Assembly (NCBI RefSeq): GCF_004114615.1
Contig: NZ_CP035300.1
Coordinates: forward strand, 2,914,001 to 2,978,000
DNA length: 64,000 nucleotides
Direction of reading: 5' to 3'
Origin: Dyella sp. M7H15-1
GTDB lineage: Bacteria > Pseudomonadota > Gammaproteobacteria > Xanthomonadales > Rhodanobacteraceae
The notes under the pieces are model-generated. The model made no database searches, was not told the origin of the DNA, and was given only the letters and a program-made list of their open reading frames with translations. Of this stretch, positions 1 to 9,404 are shown piece after piece. Position numbers and translations under genes: made by a program. The first letter of the stretch is position 1. Each line of letters starts with the position of its first letter.

Positions 1-870
1 GCCGTTGATGTCGTCGACTTTCAGCAACGCGAAGTAGCGCTCGCCTTCCTTCGGGTGGCGCACGCGTCCGGTGATGTAGTCGCCGGTGCGCAGGTTGAAG
101 CGGCGGATCTGGCTGGGGGAGACGTAGATGTCGTCGGGGCCAGCCAGGTAGGACTCGTCGGCCGAGCGCAGGAAGCCGAAGCCGTCCTGCAGAATTTCCA
201 GCACGCCTTCGGCCCAGATGCCGCCGCCGGAGCGGGCGTGGGCCTTGAGGATGTTGAAGATCACGTCCTGGCGGCGCTGGCGGGCGACGCCTTCCTGGAT
301 GCCGAGCGATTCGGCGAATTCCAGCAGTTGAACCGGATTCTTGCGCTTGAGTTCGGTGAGGTTGATGACGCGGTCGTTGCTGCCGATGTCGGCGTTTTCG
401 TCATCTACCGGCAGACCGTGTGGATTGCGCGGCGGGCCGCCCGGACCCTGCGGGCGCTGGCCGCGCTCGTGGCGGCGGCGGCGGTTGCGGTCATTACGGT
501 CATTACGGCGGTCGTTGTTGCCCTGACCCTGATAGGGGTTCTGGCTGCCATTGTTCTGGCCATTTTGGGTGCTCTGCTGAGGATTCTCGCGTGGAGCCTC
601 CTGTCCTTCATGGCTCTGGCCATTGTCGTAGCGCAGTTGCTCTTGCGCTGGAGGAGGGGGAGCTTCCGCGCGTGTTTCCGGGGTGGGAGCCGGGCGCTCG
701 ACGGCAGGAGCTGGGGCTGTCGTTGGCCTTTCATTTTGGGCGTTGGCTTCGGCTGCTGCGGCAGCGGCAGCGGAGCGTCTTGGCGAGCGGGTACGGGTGG
801 GAGTTTCACTCACAGATTTGGCCTCGGCGCTGGTGGCGTCGGAAGAATCTTTGCTTTCGATATCGGACAC
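1..870 (-). CDS. rho: Transcription termination factor Rho, N-terminal part (runs off the window start)
   Basis: Rho is the hexameric RNA helicase that ends transcription. Read on the minus strand from a GTG at 870 ([10 protein letters not shown]...), 290 codons are open to position 1. A gtgagg Shine-Dalgarno lies just upstream. About the first 168 residues are a low-complexity Ala/Pro, then Gln/Asn/Gly, then Arg-rich extension. The canonical Rho N-terminus starts near residue 170 ([20 protein letters not shown]) and leads into the cold-shock-like RNA-binding domain ([23 protein letters not shown]). The ATPase half lies outside the window. Long N-terminal insertions are known in Rho from several lineages, including Xanthomonadales. 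trxA directly upstream on the same strand is the usual gammaproteobacterial arrangement. Identity is secure; the GTG start is well supported. Confidence 0.93.
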   Translation of the reverse strand, partial: MSDIESKDSSDATSAEAKSVSETPTRTRSPRRSAAAAAAAEANAQNERPTTAPAPAVERPAPTPETRAEAPPPPAQEQLRYDNGQSHEGQEAPRENPQQSTQNGQNNGSQNPYQGQGNNDRRNDRNDRNRRRRHERGQRPQGPGGPPRNPHGLPVDDENADIGSNDRVINLTELKRKNPVQLLEFAESLGIQEGVARQRRQDVIFNILKAHARSGGGIWAEGVLEILQDGFGFLRSADESYLAGPDDIYVSPSQIRRFNLRTGDYITGRVRHPKEGERYFALLKVDDING

Positions 871-1024
871 GGGCAAACCTCACGGGGCGCCGTTGATGAC
901 AATAGGGAGGACGAGCGTTGCGCGGAACGCGCGAGGGAGCAGGACAGCTCCGACTGGTAGGAATCTAGCACTCGCTGCGCAGCGTCGTAAAGGGCATGCG
1001 CAGCGAGATAAGCTTTACAGCGAT

Positions 1025-1351
1025 TCAGATCGCCTTGTCGATCATCTGGGCGAGTTGGACTTTGCTGACCATGCCGACCTGGGTGGCTTCCACCTTCCCG
1101 TTCTTGAACACCATCAGGGTTGGAATGCCGCGCACGCCGTAGTGGCTAGGAGTCTTCGGGTTATCGTCGATGTTCAGTTTGACCACGCGCAGCTTGCCCT
1201 CGTACTGCTTGGCCAGCTCCTCCAGAGCGGGGGCGATGGCTTTGCACGGGCCACACCATTCGGCCCAGAAGTCCAGCAGAACGGGGGTTTCCGACTTCAG
1301 CACTTCTTGATCGAAGGTGTTGTCGTTCACATGGCTGATATGTTCGCTCAC
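1025..1351 (-). CDS. trxA: Thioredoxin TrxA
   Basis: This is a 108-residue cytoplasmic thiol-disulfide oxidoreductase that reduces protein disulfides with electrons from thioredoxin reductase. The active-site motif WAEWCGPCKAIAP is intact, and the cis-proline loop (GIPTLMVFKNG) lies further on, as in the family. Length is normal for a single-domain thioredoxin. The start MSEHISHVNDNTFD fits the family. It lies upstream of rho on the same strand, separated by about 150 bases, a conserved gammaproteobacterial pair. Nothing is unusual. Confidence 0.97.
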   Translation of the reverse strand: MSEHISHVNDNTFDQEVLKSETPVLLDFWAEWCGPCKAIAPALEELAKQYEGKLRVVKLNIDDNPKTPSHYGVRGIPTLMVFKNGKVEATQVGMVSKVQLAQMIDKAI

Positions 1352-1729
1352 CGTGGTCTCCGAGGTAGGCGGGTAAGGGTTTACGACCGCGTGCTGATCA
1401 TCAGCTACACTATTGAAATGCCCATGAGGCGCGGGTCGATCCGGAAATGGAAGCGGTGCCGTTGCGGCAGGGTTCCATTTCAGCGTAAGTCGGGACGTGA
1501 TTCAAGCGATTCAAGGGTACGCGGAATGGTTCAAATTATCCCTACGACAGGTCCGGCTGGCATTAGATAAGGTGGCTTTATGAGCCGTTTCACCTATGCC
1601 TGCGGGGCGTGCTGCCTTTTCGGCGCCGCGTTGCGAGCGCGCCGCATCCATCCACCGTCCCAAGGTTGCCAGGTTAACTGCGGGACCGGGCCGGGCGCTT
1701 CGCGCCGGTCCGTACCAGACTCTCAATTT
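1352..1729. other. Divergent intergenic region trxA / rhlB
   Basis: About 380 bases separate the start of trxA (minus) from the family-typical start of rhlB (plus), so promoters for both should lie here. An ATG at 1580, in frame with rhlB and preceded by a strong aaggtgg Shine-Dalgarno, would add a 50-residue Cys/Arg-rich segment to RhlB. No other gene or clear terminator is visible. Confidence 0.6.
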
Positions 1730-3370
1730 ATGTCACAAACCGTACTCACCGAAACCTTTTTCACCCAATTCGACCTGCATCCGCTGCTGCAAAAAGGCCT
1801 GGACGAGGCCGGCTTTGCACGTTGTACGCCGATCCAGGCACTGACTCTGCCGGTCGCCCTGACGGGGCGCGATGTCGCCGGCCAGGCCCAGACCGGCACC
1901 GGTAAAACCTGCGCCTTTCTGGTTGCGATGATGAATCGCCTGCTGAGCCAGCCGGCGGTCGCCGAGCGCAAAGATTCCGATCCGCGTGCGCTGGTGATCG
2001 CACCGACCCGGGAACTGGCGATCCAGATCGAAAAGGACGCCAAGAACATCGGCCGCTACACCAACTTGCGCACGGCGCTGATCTACGGTGGCGTGGACTA
2101 TGACAAACAACGTCAGCTATTGAAGGATGGCTGCGACATCATCATTGCGACCCCCGGCCGCCTGCTCGACTACCACAAACAGAGCGTGTTCGGGTTCAAC
2201 GGTGTCGAAGTCATGGTGGTCGACGAAGCCGATCGCATGTTCGATCTTGGCTTCATCAAGGATGTGCGTTTCATCTTCCGCCGCCTGCCAGTGCGCGAGC
2301 AGCGCCAGGTGCTGCTGTTCTCGGCCACGCTATCGCATCGCGTGCTGGAGCTGGCTTACGAGCACATGCACAACGCCGAGAAACTGGTGGTGGAGACTGA
2401 CAACGTCACCGCCGATCGGGTGCGCCAGCTCGTCTACTTCCCCGCCAAGGAAGAGAAGATGCCGCTGCTGCTCAATTTGCTTGAGCAAACCAAGGCCGAA
2501 CGTAGCATCATCTTCGTCAACACCAAGGCTGCGGCCGAGCGCATCACCGATCGGGTGAAGCGTCAAGGCTATCGCGTAGGCGCCTTGTCCGGCGACGTGC
2601 CGCAGTTGAAGCGCCAGAAGTTGTTGCAGCGCTTCCAGGACGGCCAGCTCGACATCCTCGTCTGCACTGATGTGGCGGCACGCGGCCTGCATATTCCTGC
2701 CGTTAGCCATGTCTTCAACTATGACCTGCCGCAGGACGCCGAAGACTATGTGCACCGCATCGGTCGTACCGCCCGTCTAGGCGCCGAGGGCGACGCGATC
2801 AGCTTTGCCTGTGATCTCTACGCGATGTCCTTGCCCGATATCGAGGAATACATTGGGCAGAAAATTCCCGCCGCTACGATCGGGCCGGAGCTGCTGGTCA
2901 TACCGGAGCCCAAGCAGATGAATGCGCAGTTCGTGGCGGATGCGGCAGCCGATAGCGCGGCATTTGGCGACAAGGTCGAGTCGCGCGAAAAATCCTCAGG
3001 TGGCTCGCGCCGTCGAGGTGGTCGCAGTGGCGAGCGTTCGGGTTCCCCAGAGCGTCGCCGCGAAGATCGTCCCCGCAAGCCACGTGTTGAAGATGCTGCC
3101 GCAGCCACCGTAGCTCTGACCCCGGCGTCCGATAAGGCGCAAGGCGAAGCCGCTGGCGAGCGCAAGCGCCGTCGTCGTGGCGGACGTGGCCGCCGCCGTT
3201 CGGGTGATGCAGCGGGTGCAGAGGTCGCTACCAATCCGGCGGTCACTTCGGCCAGCAATAACGATCGCCCATCGCGACAAGTGGTGGCTCAATCGCCTTC
3301 TGGTGAACAGCCCGCACCGCGGAAACAAGGCTTCTTCCGTCGCTTGGTGAATCTGTTCACCGGTCGCTGA
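1730..3370 (+). CDS. rhlB: DEAD-box ATP-dependent RNA helicase RhlB
   Basis: RhlB unwinds structured RNA for the RNA degradosome. All helicase motifs are present in order: TPIQ (Q motif), AQTGTGKT (Walker A), [18 protein letters not shown] (DEAD), SATLS, ARGLHIP and HRIGRTAR. After the helicase core comes a long basic Arg/Gly-rich tail ([25 protein letters not shown]) typical of RhlB in Xanthomonadales and probably RNA-binding. The start at 1730 ([20 protein letters not shown]) matches the family N-terminus and gives 546 residues, but it has no visible Shine-Dalgarno. The in-frame ATG at 1580 has an excellent one and would give 596 residues. Family length favours 1730, so the start is uncertain while the function is not. 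Confidence 0.93.
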   Translation: MSQTVLTETFFTQFDLHPLLQKGLDEAGFARCTPIQALTLPVALTGRDVAGQAQTGTGKTCAFLVAMMNRLLSQPAVAERKDSDPRALVIAPTRELAIQIEKDAKNIGRYTNLRTALIYGGVDYDKQRQLLKDGCDIIIATPGRLLDYHKQSVFGFNGVEVMVVDEADRMFDLGFIKDVRFIFRRLPVREQRQVLLFSATLSHRVLELAYEHMHNAEKLVVETDNVTADRVRQLVYFPAKEEKMPLLLNLLEQTKAERSIIFVNTKAAAERITDRVKRQGYRVGALSGDVPQLKRQKLLQRFQDGQLDILVCTDVAARGLHIPAVSHVFNYDLPQDAEDYVHRIGRTARLGAEGDAISFACDLYAMSLPDIEEYIGQKIPAATIGPELLVIPEPKQMNAQFVADAAADSAAFGDKVESREKSSGGSRRRGGRSGERSGSPERRREDRPRKPRVEDAAAATVALTPASDKAQGEAAGERKRRRRGGRGRRRSGDAAGAEVATNPAVTSASNNDRPSRQVVAQSPSGEQPAPRKQGFFRRLVNLFTGR

Positions 3371-3486
3371 ACCGATATCCCGTCGCCACGCCAATTTGTA
3401 GTGATAGGCCAAGCAAAGACGCGCACAACACTTAAGTCATCCCTTATCCTTGCCGTCATTGACACGGTTCATAGGTGAGGAACGCG

Positions 3487-4164
3487 GTGATCCGCTTCGA
3501 CCAAGTCAGCAAGCGTTATGAAGGGGGGCACGAAGCCCTCTCTCAGCTCACATTCGAAGTCGCCAAAGGCGAGATGGCGTTCGTTACCGGTCACTCGGGT
3601 GCTGGCAAGAGCACCTTGCTCAAATTGCTGGCGCTGATCGAGCGTCCTTCGCATGGGTATATCAGCCTCGATGGGCAGAGCTTGGCGAAGATCGGCCAGG
3701 GAGGTATTCCCAAGCTACGTCGCAGCCTTGGCATGGTGTTTCAGGATCATCGCCTGCTGATGGATCGCACCGTATTCGCCAATGTCGAGCTGCCCCTGGT
3801 GATTGGCGGCATCGCACCGCAGGAACGCGGCCGGCGTGTGCGCGCGGCATTGGAAAAAGTCGGCTTGCTCGATGACGAGCGCCAGCTTCCCGTTTCGCTT
3901 TCTACCGGCGAACAGCAGCGTGTCGGCATCGCCCGCGCCATCGTGGCTAAGCCGAGCGTACTGATTGCCGATGAGCCAACCGGCAATCTCGACCCACAGC
4001 TTGCTGTTGAAATCATGGGCCTGTTCGCGGAATTCCAGCAGTTTGGCACTACCGTGCTGATTGCCAGCCACGATCTTCCCCTGATCAAACGCATGAAAAA
4101 ACGCGTGGCCGTGCTCGACCATGGCCGCCTTGTCGCTGACGTGGCGGCGGAGGAGGTGCTATGA
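3487..4164 (+). CDS. ftsE: Cell-division ABC transporter ATP-binding protein FtsE
   Basis: FtsE is the ATPase that, with FtsX, couples the Z-ring to periplasmic peptidoglycan hydrolase activation. Walker A GHSGAGKST, ABC signature LSTGEQQRVGIARA and Walker B VLIADEPTGNLD are all present. A GTG at 3487 (VIRFDQVSKRYEGGHEAL) matches the family start and has ggtgagg six bases upstream. A GTG at 3475 is in frame but overlaps that Shine-Dalgarno. This gives 225 residues, normal for FtsE. The stop overlaps the ftsX start as ATGA, implying translational coupling. Confidence 0.96.
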   Translation: MIRFDQVSKRYEGGHEALSQLTFEVAKGEMAFVTGHSGAGKSTLLKLLALIERPSHGYISLDGQSLAKIGQGGIPKLRRSLGMVFQDHRLLMDRTVFANVELPLVIGGIAPQERGRRVRAALEKVGLLDDERQLPVSLSTGEQQRVGIARAIVAKPSVLIADEPTGNLDPQLAVEIMGLFAEFQQFGTTVLIASHDLPLIKRMKKRVAVLDHGRLVADVAAEEVL

Positions 4165-5138
4165 GTGCGTCGGACGAGACCCAGTCAATGATGGCAGCAC
4201 CTGCACGCACCGAGCGCAGTCATGGTCGCCCCGTGGCGAGCTGGCGTGAACATCATGGTTGGAGTGCGGGGGCCAGCCTGCGCCGTCTCGCTTCCAAGCC
4301 CGTGGGTACGGTGCTCACCATTGCAGTGATGGGGCTTGCGCTGGCCTTGCCGCTGGCTTTCTTCCTGCTGTTGTCCAATGTGCAATCGCTGGGTGATGCG
4401 CTGGGGCGCAACCAGATCATCAACGTCTTCCTGAAATCCGATCAGGTGGCCAGCAATGCGCAGTTGCTTGCCAAGCAGGTCGAACAGCATGATGGTGTCG
4501 TCAGTGTCACGGTAAAAAACCCGCAGCAAGGCATGGAAGAACTCAGCAAGATGCAGGGTTTCTCCGATTCGCTGCATGTGCTGGACGACAACCCGTTGCC
4601 CTTTGTGCTGCAAGTTCAGCCACAGGATGGCCTCCCTGCCGATGCAGCCAATCATCTCGTCGATGATCTGCGCGGTATGCAAGGCGTGGACCTGGTGCAA
4701 GACAGCGGCACCTGGCGGCAACGCTTGGATGCCTTGCTGGGCGTGGGTGACCGCACTGTACTGATTCTGGTTGCGCTGTTTGCGCTTGCAGTGTTGCTGG
4801 TAGTCGGCAACACGGTGCGCGTGGACATCACCAGCCGCGTCGAAGAGATCGGCGTGCTGAAGCTGATGGGTGCCAGTCGTGCGTTCGTGCGTCGCCCCTA
4901 CCTATATGCGGGCATTTGGTACGGCTTGTTCGCTGGCATCCTTGCGGTCGGGTTGGTCCTGGCCATCGAGCTTGCGTTGGCCGAGCCAGTGGTGCGCCTT
5001 AGTCAGGTTTACGAAGGAACGTTGCACGTCGACGGCCTGCCGCTGTGGCTGCTGCTGGCGGTGCCGTTCGCCGCCGCCTTCCTGGGCTGGCTTGGTGCCC
5101 GTCTGGTCAGCGCTTGGCAATTGCGACGGGCGGCATAG
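4161..5138 (+). CDS. ftsX: Cell-division ABC transporter permease FtsX
   Basis: FtsX is the integral-membrane partner of FtsE. The 325-residue protein has a cytoplasmic N-terminal stretch, a first membrane segment (LTIAVMGLALALPLAFFLLL), a large periplasmic loop of about 120 residues, and three C-terminal membrane segments. The motif EEIGVLKLMGAS in the last cytoplasmic loop is the FtsX coupling region. It overlaps ftsE by four bases. In many gammaproteobacteria rpoH follows ftsX, but here four other genes intervene. Confidence 0.95.
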   Translation: MSASDETQSMMAAPARTERSHGRPVASWREHHGWSAGASLRRLASKPVGTVLTIAVMGLALALPLAFFLLLSNVQSLGDALGRNQIINVFLKSDQVASNAQLLAKQVEQHDGVVSVTVKNPQQGMEELSKMQGFSDSLHVLDDNPLPFVLQVQPQDGLPADAANHLVDDLRGMQGVDLVQDSGTWRQRLDALLGVGDRTVLILVALFALAVLLVVGNTVRVDITSRVEEIGVLKLMGASRAFVRRPYLYAGIWYGLFAGILAVGLVLAIELALAEPVVRLSQVYEGTLHVDGLPLWLLLAVPFAAAFLGWLGARLVSAWQLRRAA

Positions 5139-5288
5139 GGCATCCTTTGGATTTAGCGGGTGGTGAAATCGTTCGTAACCATTCGTCAACAGCCGGGTGC
5201 ACCATACGCATATCAAACGGGTGCAGAGGGGCGCCTGCTGATGCATGAGCATGGAGGCCACGCTTGACTGGGCTGGTGAGGTTTTTTG

Positions 5289-6155
5289 ATGAGTGCAAGC
5301 ATCAGCAGTCGTGATCTCAGCAACACACCGCGTGTGTTGGTGGTGGATGGCTCCAAAGTTGTCCGCCAACTGATCACGCGGGTGTTGAAGACGGAATTGC
5401 CACAGGCCGAGGTGGTGGGATGCGGTACGGCAGTCGAGGCACAGCAGTTGCTTGATAAAGGCGTCTTCGACTTCATGACCATCGCGCTGCGCCTCCCCGA
5501 TATGGACGGGCTGGAGTTGGCGCGCTACGTGCGCGAATTCGCGCCGCAGGTCTACGTGCCGATCGTGGTGGTGTCCGGCGACGTGGACGATCGTCTGCAT
5601 CGCCGTGCCCTGGGTGAGCACGTCACTGACTATTTCGACAAATCGCTAGGCTTCCAGGCATTGGCCGAATTCATTCGCGGTTATGTCAAGCCGGACAGCG
5701 CCGCGGAAGGCATGGTGCTTTACGTGGAAGACAGCCGTGTGGTGGCCTTGGCGACACGCCGCATGTTGGAAAAGATTGGCTTGACCGTACGTCATTTAGT
5801 AAGCGTGGAAGATGCGTTGGCACTGCTCGAAGCCGAGCGCGCCAAGGGTTCGGTCGGTGCCGACGTCGTGTTGACCGACATCAGCCTCAAGGGCGAACTG
5901 ACTGGCGGTGATCTGCTCAAATTCATTCGCACCGATTTCGGCTACAGCAAGGGTAAATTGCCGGTACTGGTGATGACGGGCGATGAAAATCCCGACAGTC
6001 AGGCTGCGCTGATACGTGCAGGCGCCAACGACTTGGTCGAAAAGCCGGTCGAGGAACGTTTGCTGGTCACCAAGCTTCTGTTTCAATTGCGTGTCGCGCA
6101 ACACCTGCGTACACGTGAAGAACGCACACGTGAAGAAATGGACCCACCGGAATGA
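5289..6155 (+). CDS. Tandem-receiver response regulator with a degenerate first receiver
   Basis: This 288-residue cytoplasmic protein is made of two CheY-like receiver domains and has no DNA-binding or enzymatic output domain. In receiver 2 (about residues 138-260) the phosphoacceptor is intact ([10 protein letters not shown], Asp197) and so is the conserved Lys (LVEKPV). In receiver 1 (about residues 14-130) the phosphoacceptor position reads [10 protein letters not shown], with Ala66 where Asp is expected. The acidic pocket has one Asp (VVDGSK) and the Lys is present (FDKS). Receiver 1 is therefore probably not phosphorylated and may regulate or dimerise. The ATG at 5289 is preferred over a TTG one codon upstream. 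The stop overlaps the ung start (ATGA), so the two genes are likely co-translated. The partner kinase is not evident nearby. Confidence 0.85.
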   Translation: MSASISSRDLSNTPRVLVVDGSKVVRQLITRVLKTELPQAEVVGCGTAVEAQQLLDKGVFDFMTIALRLPDMDGLELARYVREFAPQVYVPIVVVSGDVDDRLHRRALGEHVTDYFDKSLGFQALAEFIRGYVKPDSAAEGMVLYVEDSRVVALATRRMLEKIGLTVRHLVSVEDALALLEAERAKGSVGADVVLTDISLKGELTGGDLLKFIRTDFGYSKGKLPVLVMTGDENPDSQAALIRAGANDLVEKPVEERLLVTKLLFQLRVAQHLRTREERTREEMDPPE

Positions 6156-6862
6156 GTGAAGAAGAACGCATCAAGCTCGAACCCTCCTGGAAGGATCGTA
6201 TTGGCGATTACCTGCAGCGTCCGGAGATGCGGACGCTTTCGGAGTTTCTGCGCAACGAGAAGCGACAAGGCAAGGTGATTTATCCGCCCGGCCCGGAAAT
6301 CTTCAACGCCTTCGCGCACACCCCCTTTGAATCGGTGCGCGTGGTGATCCTGGGACAGGATCCTTATCACGGTCCCGATCAGGCGCATGGCCTGTGTTTC
6401 TCCGTGCGGCCCGGTGTGCCGACACCACCATCGCTCATCAACATCTTCAAAGAGATTCAGCGCGACCTGAATATCCCGCCACCCGATCACGGGTGCCTCA
6501 CGCCGTGGGCAGATCGCGGCGTGTTGCTGCTCAACGCGGTGCTTACCGTCGAGCGCGGGCTGGCGGCTTCGCATCAAGGCAAGGGCTGGGAAGGTTTTAC
6601 CGACGCAGCCATCGATGCGCTCAACCGCGAGCGCGAAGGCATTGTTTTTATGCTGTGGGGTTCGTATGCGCAGCGTAAAGGTCAACTTATCGATACGCGT
6701 CGTCATGCCGTGTTGAAATCCGTGCACCCCTCGCCGTTGTCCGCTCATCGCGGGTTTGTCGGCTGCGGGCATTTCTCGGCGGCCAATCATTACCTGGAAA
6801 AAACAGAGCAGCAGACCATCGATTGGTCGCTGCCGTCCCGAATACAACTCGCTGCATTTTAA
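6152..6862 (+). CDS. ung: Uracil-DNA glycosylase, family 1
   Basis: Ung removes uracil from DNA as the first step of base-excision repair. The catalytic water-activating loop [18 protein letters not shown] and the C-terminal [11 protein letters not shown] loop, which inserts into the minor groove, are both intact, as is the LLNAVLTV segment. The 236-residue length is normal for bacterial Ung. It overlaps the tandem-receiver regulator by four bases, an unusual partner for a repair enzyme that suggests co-expression. Confidence 0.96.
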   Translation: MSEEERIKLEPSWKDRIGDYLQRPEMRTLSEFLRNEKRQGKVIYPPGPEIFNAFAHTPFESVRVVILGQDPYHGPDQAHGLCFSVRPGVPTPPSLINIFKEIQRDLNIPPPDHGCLTPWADRGVLLLNAVLTVERGLAASHQGKGWEGFTDAAIDALNREREGIVFMLWGSYAQRKGQLIDTRRHAVLKSVHPSPLSAHRGFVGCGHFSAANHYLEKTEQQTIDWSLPSRIQLAAF

Positions 6863-6878
6863 GGCAACGCTTGCACCA

Positions 6879-8033
6879 TCAATTCCCCACGGAGTAGGAA
6901 AGCACCGGACCCTCCTTTGGCGGCACCGAGTGCAGGGCAATCAGTTGCGTCAACAAGACGAAGGTGGACTTGCTTTCCAGATCATTGTCCGCGATATAAA
7001 ACCACGCATTGCGATAATGGATGGCGACGCTTGGCGCTTCCGGTGGCTTTGAAGAGCTGTGCACCTCGAATCGTCCGTCCAGCAAATCCTGCCATTTGAA
7101 CGGCGTTACGCCATCGTTCTGCACGGTTCTGGTCACTCGTCCGCTGGCGACATCGATTGCGGGTACATCAACTGCTTGCGACAGGTAGTTCATGGCGGCG
7201 ATCAAAGGTCGGGTCGTGATGGAAATGGTGTGATCATCGTGTTTTTTGTCGTCTCTGGTTATGGCGATCCGATCGATGTTTGGAGCCAGATGTAGCAATT
7301 GCTTCAGCTTTTTCGCTTCCGCGCTGTTCTCGCTTCCATGCAGAAAATGAAATTCCACCGACTTGTTGCTGGCCGTGCGCCCCACATCGAGATTGTGCGT
7401 ACGCTGCATTACTCGCATCAAATGAGTCGCATCGCGAAAATCGCGGTATTCCGGCTCATAGAGCGGTGTAGGTCCGCTTGCGCTTGGCGCGTTTCCCAGG
7501 CCGTTCATTTCCTGCACGGCCACCGCAAATACTCGGTCGATAGACCAGCCAGAACGTACGAGCAGAATGAGCGTTTCTAGATTCATGGGCGTCATCATCT
7601 GGCGCACGAACTTCTCTCCTTCAATGGGAGCATAAAAAATGGTCGGTTCGTCGTTGAGCGCAACAGCCGCGGGGCCCAGTCCGAGGGTCTGGCTCTGGCC
7701 GTGGCTGATCACTGACGAGGACGTTGTTCCCTTGTTGTAAGGCGTGCTCTGGGTCCACCCCGCGGACAGATTGGCACCAGCGGAGCTAAGCAATTGCTCT
7801 GTCGACACCACACGTTCCACCGTAGTGAAGTACATGTTGTCGCGGTAATGCGCCCGTACGATGTTAAGCAAGAGCTCCTGATCGCTTGTACTTTGGATTG
7901 CCATATTGTAGTCGGCGCGATTGGCGCGGATGCTTCGCGGTCCAATGTCCGTGCAGCCCCCCAGAAGAACAAGTGCAAGCGTGCTGAGAACCACCTGTTT
8001 GACGCACAAGCTCATGCGCGTATTCAAGTCCAT
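6879..8033 (-). CDS. Conserved lipoprotein of unknown function
   Basis: This predicted 384-residue envelope lipoprotein has a short basic N-terminus, a hydrophobic stretch (VVLSTLALVLLGGC) and a lipobox Cys, so it should be processed by signal peptidase II. The rest is soluble and shows no catalytic motif I recognise. The ATG at 8033 (MDLNTRMSLCVKQ) has gaggggtt upstream and is preferred over an upstream in-frame start at 8051. It is convergent with ung (16-base gap) and divergent from the DUF4436-like gene. The pair interrupts the usual ftsX-rpoH neighbourhood and looks somewhat less GC-rich than its neighbours. Function unknown. Confidence 0.75.
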   Translation of the reverse strand: MDLNTRMSLCVKQVVLSTLALVLLGGCTDIGPRSIRANRADYNMAIQSTSDQELLLNIVRAHYRDNMYFTTVERVVSTEQLLSSAGANLSAGWTQSTPYNKGTTSSSVISHGQSQTLGLGPAAVALNDEPTIFYAPIEGEKFVRQMMTPMNLETLILLVRSGWSIDRVFAVAVQEMNGLGNAPSASGPTPLYEPEYRDFRDATHLMRVMQRTHNLDVGRTASNKSVEFHFLHGSENSAEAKKLKQLLHLAPNIDRIAITRDDKKHDDHTISITTRPLIAAMNYLSQAVDVPAIDVASGRVTRTVQNDGVTPFKWQDLLDGRFEVHSSSKPPEAPSVAIHYRNAWFYIADNDLESKSTFVLLTQLIALHSVPPKEGPVLSYSVGN

Positions 8034-8263
8034 GACAACCCCTCGGCCCATGTTGTTTCAACTTACGATTCGTCGCTGATATACAACAATGACGGCCTTC
8101 AAGTGAAGGCTGAATAAAAGCAGTTGACACTTTTATAGACATCGCATTGACGGAATGCCGTTGATGATCCGCGCACCGAAGAATCATCCAGTGCGTGCTT
8201 TGCCTGTTGGAAAAGAGGGACATGGAAAAGAGAGGCAGGCAAATTCATGAAAAGGGCTTCACT

Positions 8264-9133
8264 ATGAAGGTGATACAAAGATTCACCATCCTGCTCATCC
8301 TTGCACTTTGCATAGCCACGGCCGTAGCCCAAGGTACTATGCCGCCACTCAGCCACTTACAACAGGCGCCAGTAGAAGGTATTACGACGGCCGGCGACAA
8401 ACCCATCGTCAGCATCAATCTGGTCTCCTACGATCCGATTATAGGAGACGTGGCCGGGCGAGTGACCGTCATATGGCCGCAAAGCATGCTCAGCAAAGAC
8501 TATGGGCTATACCACGATGCGCGCCTGCTGGAGGGTTACAGCATCGAGGACTCCATTTTGGACATAAAAGGCAATAAGCCATTCGTCATCTTCAACTCCA
8601 GTCTCAAAACACTCAACGAAGTGGATGGAAGCGGATCGCAGTTTCTTTACCCATTCGACACCCATCACATTCGGATGAGGATAGGTTTGGTAACTAATCT
8701 TGGGAACGGCTGGCAGCCGCTTCCCTTCGATGTCGATTGTACGAAGTGCACCTTCGAAGGCTTCTTGATCACCTTTGATGGTCAGGTCGATGCTCAGGGC
8801 TATTACAACGTCAAGTTCACCATCCGTCGCACCTTTCCTACCATGGTTTTCGCCATCATCCTGAATGTCGTCATGGTGCTGATTGCGGTGATCGTGTTGG
8901 TCATGGCCGTGCGCATCCTGCGCCAGAACGAAGTTCCGCAGATCACTTCGCTCGGCTTTATCGGCGGTCTTCTGTTTGCCATTCCAGCGGTACGCAATTT
9001 GCAACCAAAGATTCCATCGATGGGTCTGATGATCGATTACGCAGGTTTTTTTTGGGCCGAAGGCTTTCTGGTGATCGCGCTGCTGATCGTGATGATTTGT
9101 TGGCTCATGCGTGAAAAACCTAAAGAAGACTGA
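8264..9133 (+). CDS. DUF4436-like membrane protein
   Basis: This 289-residue protein has an N-terminal signal or anchor (MKVIQRFTILLILALCIATA), a periplasmic beta-rich domain and three C-terminal membrane segments around residues 200-285. The phrase FLYPFDTHHIRMRI is reminiscent of DUF4436 proteins, which share a domain-plus-C-terminal-membrane layout; this assignment is from memory of the family. The ATG at 8264 is chosen because aaggg lies seven bases upstream and the signal peptide begins there. An ATG at 8222 is also in frame but its Shine-Dalgarno is too close. It is divergent from the lipoprotein at 6879-8033, and the shared 230-base gap may hold both promoters. Biochemical role unknown. 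Confidence 0.7.
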   Translation: MKVIQRFTILLILALCIATAVAQGTMPPLSHLQQAPVEGITTAGDKPIVSINLVSYDPIIGDVAGRVTVIWPQSMLSKDYGLYHDARLLEGYSIEDSILDIKGNKPFVIFNSSLKTLNEVDGSGSQFLYPFDTHHIRMRIGLVTNLGNGWQPLPFDVDCTKCTFEGFLITFDGQVDAQGYYNVKFTIRRTFPTMVFAIILNVVMVLIAVIVLVMAVRILRQNEVPQITSLGFIGGLLFAIPAVRNLQPKIPSMGLMIDYAGFFWAEGFLVIALLIVMICWLMREKPKED

Positions 9134-9276
9134 CACCGGAAACACGGCCTTCCACACTGCAGGCCACACTGTGGCCGTATGGACTCCCTTCATTCTGGGC
9201 TTCAAAAGGGTTTAGTTTTTCGCCGAGGGCCTCGGGTCGCCCTTAAGACGCCTTAAAACCCCGTCCAAGGGCAATC

Positions 9277-9375
9277 ATGAACATGGACAAGGCCGGAGGC
9301 ATTCATGTACCATCCGGTACACAAAAGGTGTCGGAACTCGTGATGCCTTTAGCAGTCCAGGTATCAGAGTGCTAA
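9277..9375 (+). CDS. Possible 32-codon upstream ORF ahead of rpoH
   Basis: An ATG at 9277 is preceded by ccaaggg at seven-base spacing and opens a 32-residue frame (MNMDKAGGIHVPSGTQKVSE...) ending 29 bases before rpoH. It could be a leader peptide or a chance ORF. The stretch also holds the inverted repeat TGTACC-ATCC-GGTACA. No function is assigned. Confidence 0.25.
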   Translation: MNMDKAGGIHVPSGTQKVSELVMPLAVQVSEC

Positions 9376-9404
9376 GCTGACCCCATACCCCAGGAGATTC
9401 CAAC

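Noticed and set aside
55-960. A 301-residue plus-strand ORF at the window start
   Set aside because: It is antisense to rho, whose minus-strand frame translates to a clear Rho N-terminal domain. The plus-strand product is low-complexity Ala/Val sequence.
6861-6870. The 10-mer AAGGCAACGC, also at 21066-21075 and 45651-45660, all intergenic
   Set aside because: Three copies of ten bases are suggestive, but flanks do not align and no palindrome or mobility signal is seen.
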